From Nocardioidaceae bacterium (GTDB taxonomy: Bacteria > Actinomycetota > Actinomycetes > Propionibacteriales > Nocardioidaceae), in the NCBI GenBank assembly GCA_013696065.1, contig JACCZJ010000139.1, positions 1 to 5,821 of the forward strand: a stretch of DNA of 5,821 nucleotides, in the 5' to 3' direction. Shown here piece by piece: positions 1 to 5,113 of this stretch. Made by a program: the position numbers and the translations under genes. Positions within the stretch are counted from its first letter, which is position 1. Each line of letters opens with the position of its first letter. The notes below the pieces were generated by a model. That model was given only the letters and a program-made list of their open reading frames with translations. It was not told the DNA's origin and made no database searches.

Positions 1-201
1 GGCTTTGGCAGCGTGTCGGCGGCACTGTGGCGGCCCGGCGAGAAGGAGGAGAAGGAGGCGGCGCGGGTGCGCCTGGTCCGAGAGCGGCACGGTGTGGAAG
101 CGGTCGCTCCGCTGGACTGGGTGACAACTCGTCAGGGGGTCGGCCAGTCAGGCTCCGGGAGCGTCCCGGCATGGAGCCGGTCAGCGCGGTCAAGGCGGTA
201 G
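1..201 (+). CDS. C-terminal fragment of an unidentified protein (5' end outside the window)
   Basis: The frame starting at base 1 is open to a TAG at 199-201 and gives 66 residues. Its first 40 or so codons end almost always in G or C, as expected for real coding sequence in this genome. The bias weakens over the last 25 codons, where the protein becomes a low-complexity Ser/Arg/Gly tail. A charged patch of alternating Glu and Lys at residues 14-19 comes from a 19-nt purine run (40-58). I do not recognise the family and propose no function. If real, the gene converges on glmS with a 44-bp gap. The opposite strand also has a frame open across 1-245, but it reads as Pro/Arg/Ser-rich shadow sequence. 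The tail could therefore be noncoding. Confidence 0.35.
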   Translation, partial: GFGSVSAALWRPGEKEEKEAARVRLVRERHGVEAVAPLDWVTTRQGVGQSGSGSVPAWSRSARSRR

Positions 202-245
202 AGCGAGGCGTCATCGGCGGCAGCTGGAGGCGGTGGTGGACGCGA

Positions 246-2090
246 CTACTCGACGGTGACGGACTTGGCGAGATTGCGGGGCTGGTCGACATCATGGCCC
301 TTGACCATCGCCATCTCGCACGCGAACACCTGAAGCGGGACGGTGGCCACCAGCGGCTGCATCAGCGTGGGAACGGTCGGAAGGGCGACGAGCTGATCGG
401 CATAGGGCAGCACCCTGTCGTCGCCCTGGTCAGCCAACACGATGGTCCGGGCGCCGCGGGCCCGGACCTCTTGGATGCTGCTGATCATCTTGTCGTGGAG
501 CGGCCCTCGACCCTTCGGGGGTACGACGACGAACACGGGCGTGCCTTGCTCGACCAACGCGATTGGACCGTGTTTGAGCTCACCTGCGGCGAACCCCTCG
601 GCATGGATATAGGCGAGCTCTTTGAGCTTGAGCGCCCCCTCGAGCGCGACCGGGTAGCCCACGTGGCGACCCAGGAAGAGCACCAACCGGGCCGCACCCA
701 TCTCACGGGCCAGCTCCCGCACCGGCTCCAGGCTCGCCAGCACCTCAGTGACAGCGGCAGGAATCTCCTCGAGCTGACCCACGATCTCGGCGATCTCGTC
801 GCCGTACTTGGTGCCCCGCACCTGCGCAAGGTAGAGCGCGATGAGATAGCAGGCCACGATCTGCGTGAGGAACGCCTTGGTGGATGCCACCGCGATCTCG
901 GGGCCAGCGCGGGTATAGAGGACGGCGTCGGACTCGCGGGGGATCGTCGAACCGTTCGAGTTGGAAATGGCAAGCACCTTGGCGCGCTGGCCACGGGCAT
1001 GACGCAGCGCCATCAGCGTGTCCATGGTCTCGCCGCTTTGGCTGATGGCAATCACCATCGTGTCGCGGTCGATGATCGGATCTCGATAGCGGAACTCCGA
1101 CGACAGCTCGACCTCACACGGGATGCGCGTCCAATGCTCGATGGCGTACTTGGCGACGAGCCCGGCGTGGAAGGCGGTACCGCACGCGATGATGATGATC
1201 TTGTCTATCGCCCGCAGGTCGTCGTCACTCAGGCGCATCTCGTCGAGCTGCAGCTGGCCGGTTTCGCTGAGCCGACCGAGCAGCGTGTCAGCGATCGCCC
1301 TGGGCTGCTCGTCGATCTCCTTGAGCATGAAGTAGTCGTAGCCACCCTTTTCAGCCGCGGCGATGTCCCAGTCGATGTGGAATGGTTTGCCCTCGGCTGG
1401 GTTTCCCCGAAAGTCGGTCACTTCCACCTCGTCTCGGGTGATGGTGACAACCTGGTCCTGCCCCAGCTCGAGCGCCTCGCGGGTGTGCTCGATGAACGCC
1501 GCCACATCGGAGGCGACGAAATTCTCCCCCTCCCCGAGGCCGACCACCAAGGGCGAGTTGCGCCTGGCCGCCACCACCCGGTCGGGCGCGTCAGGGCTTA
1601 CCGCCACCAAGGTGAAGGCGCCTTCGAGTTGACGGCATACACCTTGCATCGCCTCGGTCAGGTCAGCGCCGGCTGCAACTTCGGCCTCCAGCAAATGGGC
1701 CGCCACCTCGGTGTCCGTATCGGACTCGAGCTCGTGTCCGGCCGCCTCGAGCTTGCTTCGCAGCGCGGCGAAGTTTTCGATGATGCCGTTGTGCACCAGC
1801 GCGACGCGGCCTTGACGGCCGAGATGTGGGTGCGCATTGCGATCGGTGGGCGCACCGTGGGTCGCCCAGCGGGTGTGGCCGATCCCGGTCGTGGACGGGG
1901 GTGTTTCGACGTCTGCCAAGGCGACATCGAGGTTCGACAGCTTGCCGGCTCGCTTTTCGGTGAAGAGTCCGTCATTGGTCACGAGGGCGACGCCGGCTGA
2001 GTCGTAGCCGCGATATTCCAGGCGGCGCAATCCGTCGATGACCACCTCGAGCGAAGCCTGGCCGCCGACATACCCCACGATTCCGCACAT
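246..2090 (-). CDS. glmS: glutamine--fructose-6-phosphate aminotransferase (isomerizing), GlmS
   Basis: This cytosolic enzyme makes glucosamine-6-phosphate from fructose-6-phosphate and glutamine, the committed step to UDP-GlcNAc and so to peptidoglycan and, in actinobacteria, mycothiol. The 614 residues match the usual length (about 610). The N-terminal class II glutamine amidotransferase domain (about 1-240) begins MCGIVGYVGG, with catalytic Cys2. It also carries HTRWATHG (72-79), NGIIEN (101-106) and SDTDTE (123-128). Two SIS sugar-isomerase domains follow, with ACGTAFHAG (302-310), ISQSGET (349-355), STKAF (403-407), EGALKLKELAYIHAEG (484-499) and KHGPIAL (506-512). The classic C-terminal tail DQPRNLAKSVTVE (602-614) is intact. 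Lys488, Glu491, His507 and Lys609 match the isomerase catalytic residues of the E. coli enzyme. The start at 2090 is fixed because Cys2 must follow the initiator Met. The frame stays open to 2165, but that would bury Cys2. A TAGGCT hexamer 7 nt before the ATG suggests a leaderless message. The gene diverges from coaA. Confidence 0.97.
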   Translation of the reverse strand: MCGIVGYVGGQASLEVVIDGLRRLEYRGYDSAGVALVTNDGLFTEKRAGKLSNLDVALADVETPPSTTGIGHTRWATHGAPTDRNAHPHLGRQGRVALVHNGIIENFAALRSKLEAAGHELESDTDTEVAAHLLEAEVAAGADLTEAMQGVCRQLEGAFTLVAVSPDAPDRVVAARRNSPLVVGLGEGENFVASDVAAFIEHTREALELGQDQVVTITRDEVEVTDFRGNPAEGKPFHIDWDIAAAEKGGYDYFMLKEIDEQPRAIADTLLGRLSETGQLQLDEMRLSDDDLRAIDKIIIIACGTAFHAGLVAKYAIEHWTRIPCEVELSSEFRYRDPIIDRDTMVIAISQSGETMDTLMALRHARGQRAKVLAISNSNGSTIPRESDAVLYTRAGPEIAVASTKAFLTQIVACYLIALYLAQVRGTKYGDEIAEIVGQLEEIPAAVTEVLASLEPVRELAREMGAARLVLFLGRHVGYPVALEGALKLKELAYIHAEGFAAGELKHGPIALVEQGTPVFVVVPPKGRGPLHDKMISSIQEVRARGARTIVLADQGDDRVLPYADQLVALPTVPTLMQPLVATVPLQVFACEMAMVKGHDVDQPRNLAKSVTVE

Positions 2091-2097
2091 GGGGCTC

Positions 2098-2103
2098 AGC
2101 CTA
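2098..2103 (-). promoter_or_regulatory. predicted -10 box (TAGGCT) for leaderless glmS
   Basis: On the minus strand TAGGCT is followed by 7 nt (GAGCCCC) and then the glmS ATG. TANNNT at this spacing places the transcription start at or next to the A of the ATG. No Shine-Dalgarno sequence lies in the 7 nt. I see no good -35 hexamer at 17-18 nt. This is inferred from spacing and consensus only. Confidence 0.55.
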
Positions 2104-2150
2104 GCGACGATCGGCCGCCACCTGGGCGAGCAAGGCCAACCTGACCCCGC

Positions 2151-2156
2151 CACAAT
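2151..2156 (+). promoter_or_regulatory. possible -10 box (CACAAT) for leaderless coaA
   Basis: CACAAT has the two most conserved -10 positions (A2 and T6) but lacks T1. Seven nt (GGCGCAC) separate it from the ATG at 2164, the same spacing as the glmS -10. No purine-rich ribosome binding site precedes that ATG, which fits a leaderless start. No recognisable -35 element is present. The hexamer overlaps the alternative ATG at 2155. Confidence 0.35.
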
Positions 2157-2163
2157 GGCGCAC

Positions 2164-3108
2164 ATGCCCTCACTCGACCAGTCCCCGTATGTCGAGTTGA
2201 ACCGCTCGGCCTGGGCTGCGCTGGCCGAGTCGATGCCTTTGCCGCTGTCAGCCGTAGAGGTGGAGAGGCTGCGTGGTCTCGGCGAAGAGCTTGACTTGGA
2301 GGAGGTCTCCGACGTCTATCTGCCCATCTCCCGCCTCCTCAGCCTCTACGTCCGCCATGTCGGCGCGTTGCACCAAGACACCGTGTCGTTCCTCGGCGAC
2401 TCCCAGCAGCGGACCCCATTTGTGATCGGAGTTGCCGGTTCTGTGGCGGTGGGGAAATCCACGACGGCACGGCTGTTGCGCGAGCTGCTTGCGCATTGGC
2501 CGGAGCATCCCAACGTTGCCCTGGTGACGACGGACGGCTTCCTCTATCCCAACGCCGAGCTTGAGCGGCGTGGCCTACTCGACCGCAAAGGCTTTCCCGA
2601 TTCTTACGACCGTCGCGCCCTGCTCAGGTTCGTCATCGACATCAAGTCCGGCAAGGACGAAGTCGCTGCGCCGGTCTACTCGCACCTCGAGTACGACGTC
2701 ATGGCAGACCAGCGTCTGGTCCTCAAGCGGCCCGACATCGTCTTGATCGAGGGCCTCAACGTGCTGCAACCATCTCATCCGACGGCCACCGGCCGAGTGG
2801 GCTTGGCGGTGCGCGATTTCTTCGACTTCTCCGTGTACGTCGATGCGGCCACACCCGACATACGCAGGTGGTATGCCGAGCGCTTCCTGCGCCTTCGGGA
2901 GACCGCCTTCCGCGATCCGGCCTCCTATTTCCAGCGCTACGCTCACCTCACTGAGGCCCAGGCGATCGAGCAGGCCGATCTGATTTGGGATGCCATCAAC
3001 GGGCCGAACCTCGACGCCAACATCCGCCCGACACGCAGCCGGGCGACGTTGGTGCTCCGCAAGGACGCGGACCACTCCGTGCGCTACGTCAGGCTCCGCA
3101 AGCTCTAG
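2164..3108 (+). CDS. coaA: type I pantothenate kinase, CoaA
   Basis: This enzyme phosphorylates pantothenate with ATP, the first and usually rate-controlling step of coenzyme A synthesis in the cytosol. The 314 residues match the family length (about 310-316) and read like the mycobacterial enzyme throughout. Residues 7-20 (SPYVELNRSAWAAL) form the typical N-terminus. The Walker A P-loop is GSVAVGKST (92-100). TTDGFLYPN (122-130) carries the likely catalytic Asp124. RKGFPDSYD (141-149), PVYSHL (170-175), the hydrophobic strand ending IEGLNVLQ (195-202) and WYAERFL (236-242, Arg240 likely a nucleotide/phosphate contact) are all intact. The C-terminus TLVLRKDADHS...LRKL is also typical. I chose ATG 2164 because it gives the family N-terminus and sits 7 nt after a -10-like hexamer. 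ATG 2155 would add only Met-Ala-His. The frame stays open upstream to 2038, but that part overlaps glmS. The gene diverges from glmS and converges on an aldo/keto reductase. Confidence 0.96.
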   Translation: MPSLDQSPYVELNRSAWAALAESMPLPLSAVEVERLRGLGEELDLEEVSDVYLPISRLLSLYVRHVGALHQDTVSFLGDSQQRTPFVIGVAGSVAVGKSTTARLLRELLAHWPEHPNVALVTTDGFLYPNAELERRGLLDRKGFPDSYDRRALLRFVIDIKSGKDEVAAPVYSHLEYDVMADQRLVLKRPDIVLIEGLNVLQPSHPTATGRVGLAVRDFFDFSVYVDAATPDIRRWYAERFLRLRETAFRDPASYFQRYAHLTEAQAIEQADLIWDAINGPNLDANIRPTRSRATLVLRKDADHSVRYVRLRKL

Positions 3109-3144
3109 CCGGAGGGCTCAGCCCAGCGCAGATCCGGGGCCCGG
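3109..3144. terminator. possible bidirectional stem-loop between convergent genes
   Basis: The 36 bp between the coaA and aldo/keto reductase stop codons can fold. GGGC (3114-3117) pairs with GCCC (3121-3124) around a 3-nt loop. CCGGA (3109-3113) pairs with TCCGG (3133-3137) across an internal bulge of about 8 nt. CCGGG/CCCGG at 3134-3138 and 3140-3144 is a competing palindrome. There is no T-tract on either side, so this is not a textbook intrinsic terminator. Position between converging genes is the main support. Confidence 0.35.
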
Positions 3145-4011
3145 TCAAGGCATGGCGATGAAGGGCGAGCTGTATAGCTCGTCGGCGGAGAGCTGAAGCT
3201 CGGCCTCATCCGGCGAGATCCGTTCCGCCTCCGCCGTGAGCATCATGGCGAGGAGTCGTACCTCCCCGGCCGTCGGGATACCGGTGACCTCGGAGTGCGC
3301 AAGCACCCAGGAGACCGCTGCCGTGATCCGCTGCTGGTCGTCGTACGGCTCGTACCAGGTCGCATACCGCTGCTGGTCGCCCTCGACCGGCCAATTTCGC
3401 CTGGACACCGTCTTGATCGTCATCAGCCCAGCGTCTTGCCGCTTCACCTCTGCAACCAGCGCCTGATAATCAGCGCGATACTGTGCGTCGCGCCAGAGCA
3501 CCGGGTTGAGCGGGGTCAGCACCGTCGCGAACGGAAAGCGGCGCAATGCCTCGAGGTGAGTGGCTGGCGCCGCGTGGGTATGGCCGGTGATGCCGACGGC
3601 GCCGACGAGGCCTTCCTCCTGGGCCCGCACGGCGGCCTGCAAAGCGCCATCGGGGCCGGTGGCGAGGTCCAGCTCGTCCAGGTCACCGACGGAGTGCAGC
3701 TGCAACAGGTCGACCCGGTCGGTCTGGAGCCGTTCTAGGGACGCGTTGATCTGCGCCCACGCCTCCTCGCGCCCGCGCGCTCCGGTCTTTGTCGCCAAAA
3801 AGATCCGGTCGCGTATGTCGGCCATCATCGGGCCGAGCCGAAGCTCAGCCTCGCCGTAACTGGCCGCGACGTCGATGTGGTTGATCCCCCCGTTAAGGGC
3901 CTCCTGCACTGAGCGATCTGCCACGTCCTGGGCGACGTCACTAAGAGCGGCACCCCCGTAAATAAGGACAGAGCTGTTATGACCGAGGCGACCAAGCCGG
4001 CGCTTTTCCAT
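3145..4011 (-). CDS. aldo/keto reductase family oxidoreductase
   Basis: This is a predicted soluble NAD(P)H-dependent reductase of the (beta/alpha)8-barrel aldo/keto reductase superfamily. Such enzymes interconvert carbonyls and alcohols; the substrate cannot be read from the sequence. The 288 residues fit a single-domain member. The catalytic tetrad is visible: Asp47 and Tyr52 in HIDVAASYGE (45-54), Lys75 in ATKTG (73-77) and His106 in LLQLHS (102-107). The N-terminal MEKRRLGRLGHNSS is the usual first strand, and a VGITGH segment in mid-protein is typical of a later barrel strand. There is no C-terminal ferredoxin-like extension. I chose ATG 4011 because the family begins there and AAGG lies 7 nt upstream as a modest ribosome binding site. 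A longer open frame to 4383 would overlap the upstream gene and lacks family resemblance. It lies 50 bp downstream of the MSMEG_6728-like gene on the same strand, so the two may be co-transcribed. Confidence 0.9.
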   Translation of the reverse strand: MEKRRLGRLGHNSSVLIYGGAALSDVAQDVADRSVQEALNGGINHIDVAASYGEAELRLGPMMADIRDRIFLATKTGARGREEAWAQINASLERLQTDRVDLLQLHSVGDLDELDLATGPDGALQAAVRAQEEGLVGAVGITGHTHAAPATHLEALRRFPFATVLTPLNPVLWRDAQYRADYQALVAEVKRQDAGLMTIKTVSRRNWPVEGDQQRYATWYEPYDDQQRITAAVSWVLAHSEVTGIPTAGEVRLLAMMLTAEAERISPDEAELQLSADELYSSPFIAMP

Positions 4012-4061
4012 GCCTCTACCTTCGACGCTAGAGAGGCGCCGGGCAAGTCGAATGCAGTATC

Positions 4062-4547
4062 TCAGGGCGTCGGCCCCTCCGATGAGGCAGCGGGCCAGAC
4101 GTAGGGCAGGTCTGGCGGGATTCCCGCGAAGAGTGGAGCGTAGACGGCAGGGTCCTTGCGGATCAGGTTGGACCGGTGCGACAGGTGCAGTGCCTCCTGG
4201 CCGAGCCAAGGCGGCAGCACCCTCGAGTTGGGAAGTCCTGACGACTCCAAGAGCCCGGCCGTCTTCTTGTCGCACGTGTCGTTGAACCCTCGGCTTGACC
4301 ATGCCGAGCAGACGGCATTTTGGTAGTCGGCCAGTGCCCGTTCGAACCCCTTCCACATCAAGACGACTGGGTGGGTCCGCCACCCCTTCGGTTCATAGGC
4401 CCCGATTACACCGATCGTGTTGTCCCAGCGCAGACCTGTGAGTACCTGCATGATTTGGAGCGTCTCGACGCGCTGTTTGCCGAGTCGCTTGTCGTCGAGA
4501 ACCGCCGCGCTACGCGCGAAATCGGCGTACGGAAGGAATGTTTGGAT
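4062..4547 (-). CDS. MSMEG_6728-like / pyrimidine-dimer glycosylase-like family protein with ATC in the start position
   Basis: The 161-residue frame matches, from memory, the actinobacterial MSMEG_6728 family, which annotation links to phage T4 endonuclease V-type pyrimidine dimer glycosylases. DNA-repair activity is unproven. Conserved features are QTFLPYADF (2-10), VLDDKRLGKQRVET (16-29), GWRTHP (55-60), MWKGF (64-68), DTC (90-92), PPWLG (112-116), SHRS (123-126), RKDP (130-133) and DLPYVWP (146-152). The family Met position (before QTFLP) is ATC at 4545-4547. An in-frame TAA lies four codons further up (4557-4559), and no ATG, GTG, TTG or CTG occurs before ATG 4451. Starting at 4451 would remove 32 residues, including the most conserved block. 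Either ATC initiates, or a start mutation (or sequencing error) has damaged the gene. The downstream frame is intact, arguing against old decay. A good -35/-10 pair sits 6 nt before the ATC. The gene diverges from a DUF2237 gene. Confidence 0.8.
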   Translation of the reverse strand: MQTFLPYADFARSAAVLDDKRLGKQRVETLQIMQVLTGLRWDNTIGVIGAYEPKGWRTHPVVLMWKGFERALADYQNAVCSAWSSRGFNDTCDKKTAGLLESSGLPNSRVLPPWLGQEALHLSHRSNLIRKDPAVYAPLFAGIPPDLPYVWPAASSEGPTP

Positions 4548-4553
4548 GTCCGG

Positions 4554-4582
4554 AGGTTAGCCTGCCCTCGATTTCCGGTCGA
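4554..4582 (-). promoter_or_regulatory. predicted promoter for the MSMEG_6728-like gene (TCGACC-17-TAACCT)
   Basis: On the minus strand TCGACC (4577-4582, 4 of 6 matches to TTGACA) is followed by a 17-nt spacer and TAACCT (4554-4559, a TANNNT -10). Then come 6 nt (CCGGAC) and the ATC at 4547. Transcription would start at or next to the A of ATC, giving a leaderless message. No Shine-Dalgarno sequence is suitably placed. The -10 overlaps the in-frame TAA that bounds the reading frame. Prediction from consensus and spacing only. Confidence 0.5.
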
Positions 4583-4585
4583 CGC

Positions 4586-4614
4586 TGGACCGGTTGATGC
4601 CGTGCCGCAAGACT
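4586..4614 (+). promoter_or_regulatory. predicted promoter for the DUF2237 gene (TGGACC-17-AAGACT)
   Basis: TGGACC (4586-4591, 4 of 6 matches to TTGACA) is followed by a 17-nt spacer and AAGACT (4609-4614, which keeps the key A2 and T6 of the -10). Six nt (GTCGGG) then lead to the ATG at 4621. The geometry is the same as on the opposite strand, with 3 bp between the two -35 boxes. The -10 is weak, so confidence is modest. Confidence 0.38.
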
Positions 4615-4620
4615 GTCGGG

Positions 4621-5019
4621 ATGAGCGACGATCGAAACGTGCTCGGCGGTGAACTGGAGGCTTGCGGGACCGATCCATTGACCGGCTTCTTCCGCGACGG
4701 CTTCTGCGGCACAAGCCCGGAGGACATCGGGCTTCACACCGTGTGTGCCGTCGTCACCGACGAGTTCCTGGACCACCAGCGCCGGGTAGGAAACGACTTG
4801 AGCACACCGCGGCCGGAGTACGGCTTCCCGGGTTTGCGCGCCGGTGACCGCTGGTGCGTGGTGGCCTTGCGTTGGGCGCAGGCGTATAGCGACGGGGTGG
4901 CTGCGCCGGTCGTCCTGGCATCCACGAACGTCCGCACGCTCGACGTGATCCCCGTCGAGGCGCTACGCCAACATGCCGTCGATGTGCCCGGCGACGCGAG
5001 TGGGCTGGACGAGACTTAG
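4621..5019 (+). CDS. DUF2237 family protein
   Basis: The 132 residues match the bacterial DUF2237 family, whose function I do not know. Recognisable blocks are NVLGGELEACGTDPLTGF (6-23), RDGFCG (25-30), HTVCAVVTDEFL (39-50), GNDLSTPRPEYGFPGL (57-72) and GDRWC (75-79). Cysteines at 15, 29, 42 and 79 fall in conserved positions and could bind a metal or act in redox chemistry; that is inference. As I recall the family, the segment after Trp78 is usually Trp-Cys-x-Cys. Here it is Trp-Cys-Val-Val, so one cysteine would be missing. There is no signal peptide or membrane segment, so it is probably cytosolic. I chose ATG 4621 because the family starts with this Met and the Asn-Val-Leu-Gly-Gly block. 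An in-frame ATG at 4594 would add nine residues lying across the predicted promoter. It diverges from the MSMEG_6728-like gene, 73 bp away. Confidence 0.92.
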   Translation: MSDDRNVLGGELEACGTDPLTGFFRDGFCGTSPEDIGLHTVCAVVTDEFLDHQRRVGNDLSTPRPEYGFPGLRAGDRWCVVALRWAQAYSDGVAAPVVLASTNVRTLDVIPVEALRQHAVDVPGDASGLDET

Positions 5020-5101
5020 CTGACCGACGTTCAGACGACGGCAGCTCGCGGCTGGCGTGCTGGCTGACGAAAAACCAGTGGCCGGCGGCGAGTGTCGTTC
5101 T

Positions 5102-5107
5102 TATTCT
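5102..5107 (+). promoter_or_regulatory. predicted -10 box (TATTCT) for leaderless GNAT gene
   Basis: TATTCT is a strong -10 match and stands out in GC-rich surroundings. It is followed by 6 nt (CAATAC) and the GTG at 5114, so the transcript would begin at or near the start codon. There is no purine-rich ribosome binding site between them. The hexamer 17 nt upstream (TGGCCG, 5079-5084) is a poor -35. The rest of the 94-bp gap after the DUF2237 gene holds only weak inverted repeats. Confidence 0.5.
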
Positions 5108-5113
5108 CAATAC

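Larger units (their letters stand above)
2091..2163. promoter_or_regulatory. 73-bp divergent promoter region between glmS and coaA
   Basis: This spacer must hold the promoters of both divergently read genes. Candidate -10 boxes sit at each end: TAGGCT on the minus strand at 2098-2103 and CACAAT on the plus strand at 2151-2156. A 7-bp direct repeat, CCGCCAC, occurs at 2115-2121 and 2147-2153, 32 bp apart (about three helical turns). It could be a regulator site or chance in GC-rich sequence. I see no riboswitch-like structure and no glmS ribozyme, which there would be no room for. Confidence 0.5.

Noticed and set aside
40..66. GGAGG-rich purine run followed by GTG 67 as a ribosome binding site for a small gene
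   Set aside because: The run is in frame with, and part of, the longer open frame from the left edge, where it simply encodes Glu and Lys.
27..2000. A 657-codon open frame on the plus strand opposite glmS
   Set aside because: It lies antisense to an intact glmS with all family motifs. High GC makes stops rare in this frame, and the translation (rich in His, Arg, Gly, Asp) shows no family features.
2038..2163. Upstream extension of coaA to ATG 2038
   Set aside because: The extra residues overlap the glmS start and do not resemble pantothenate kinase; the family N-terminus begins at 2164.
2091..2163. glmS ribozyme or riboswitch upstream of glmS
   Set aside because: The glmS ribozyme belongs mainly to Firmicutes and needs well over 100 nt of leader. 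Here the leader appears absent and the spacer is 73 bp.
2091..2165. Upstream extension of glmS to ATG 2165
   Set aside because: GlmS needs Cys2 exposed at the N-terminus. A 25-residue extension would inactivate the amidotransferase and would overlap the coaA start.
2575..3075. Antisense open frame of 166 codons inside coaA
   Set aside because: It is fully contained in a gene with strong motif support, and the translation resembles no known protein.
4012..4383. N-terminal extension of the aldo/keto reductase to ATG 4383
   Set aside because: The extension overlaps most of the MSMEG_6728-like gene in another frame, and the barrel's first strand begins at 4011.
4406..4776. Two minus-strand open frames around the start of the MSMEG_6728-like gene (4406-4714 and 4510-4776), considered as a frameshifted N-terminus
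   Set aside because: The conserved N-terminus continues in the same frame as the rest of the gene up to the ATC, so no frameshift is needed. The other frames do not carry the family sequence.
5020..5113. Inverted repeats after the DUF2237 gene (such as CTGA/TCAG at 5020-5034 and CAGC/GCTG nearby) as a terminator
   Set aside because: The stems are only 4 bp and no T-tract follows on the plus strand; this is within chance expectation.
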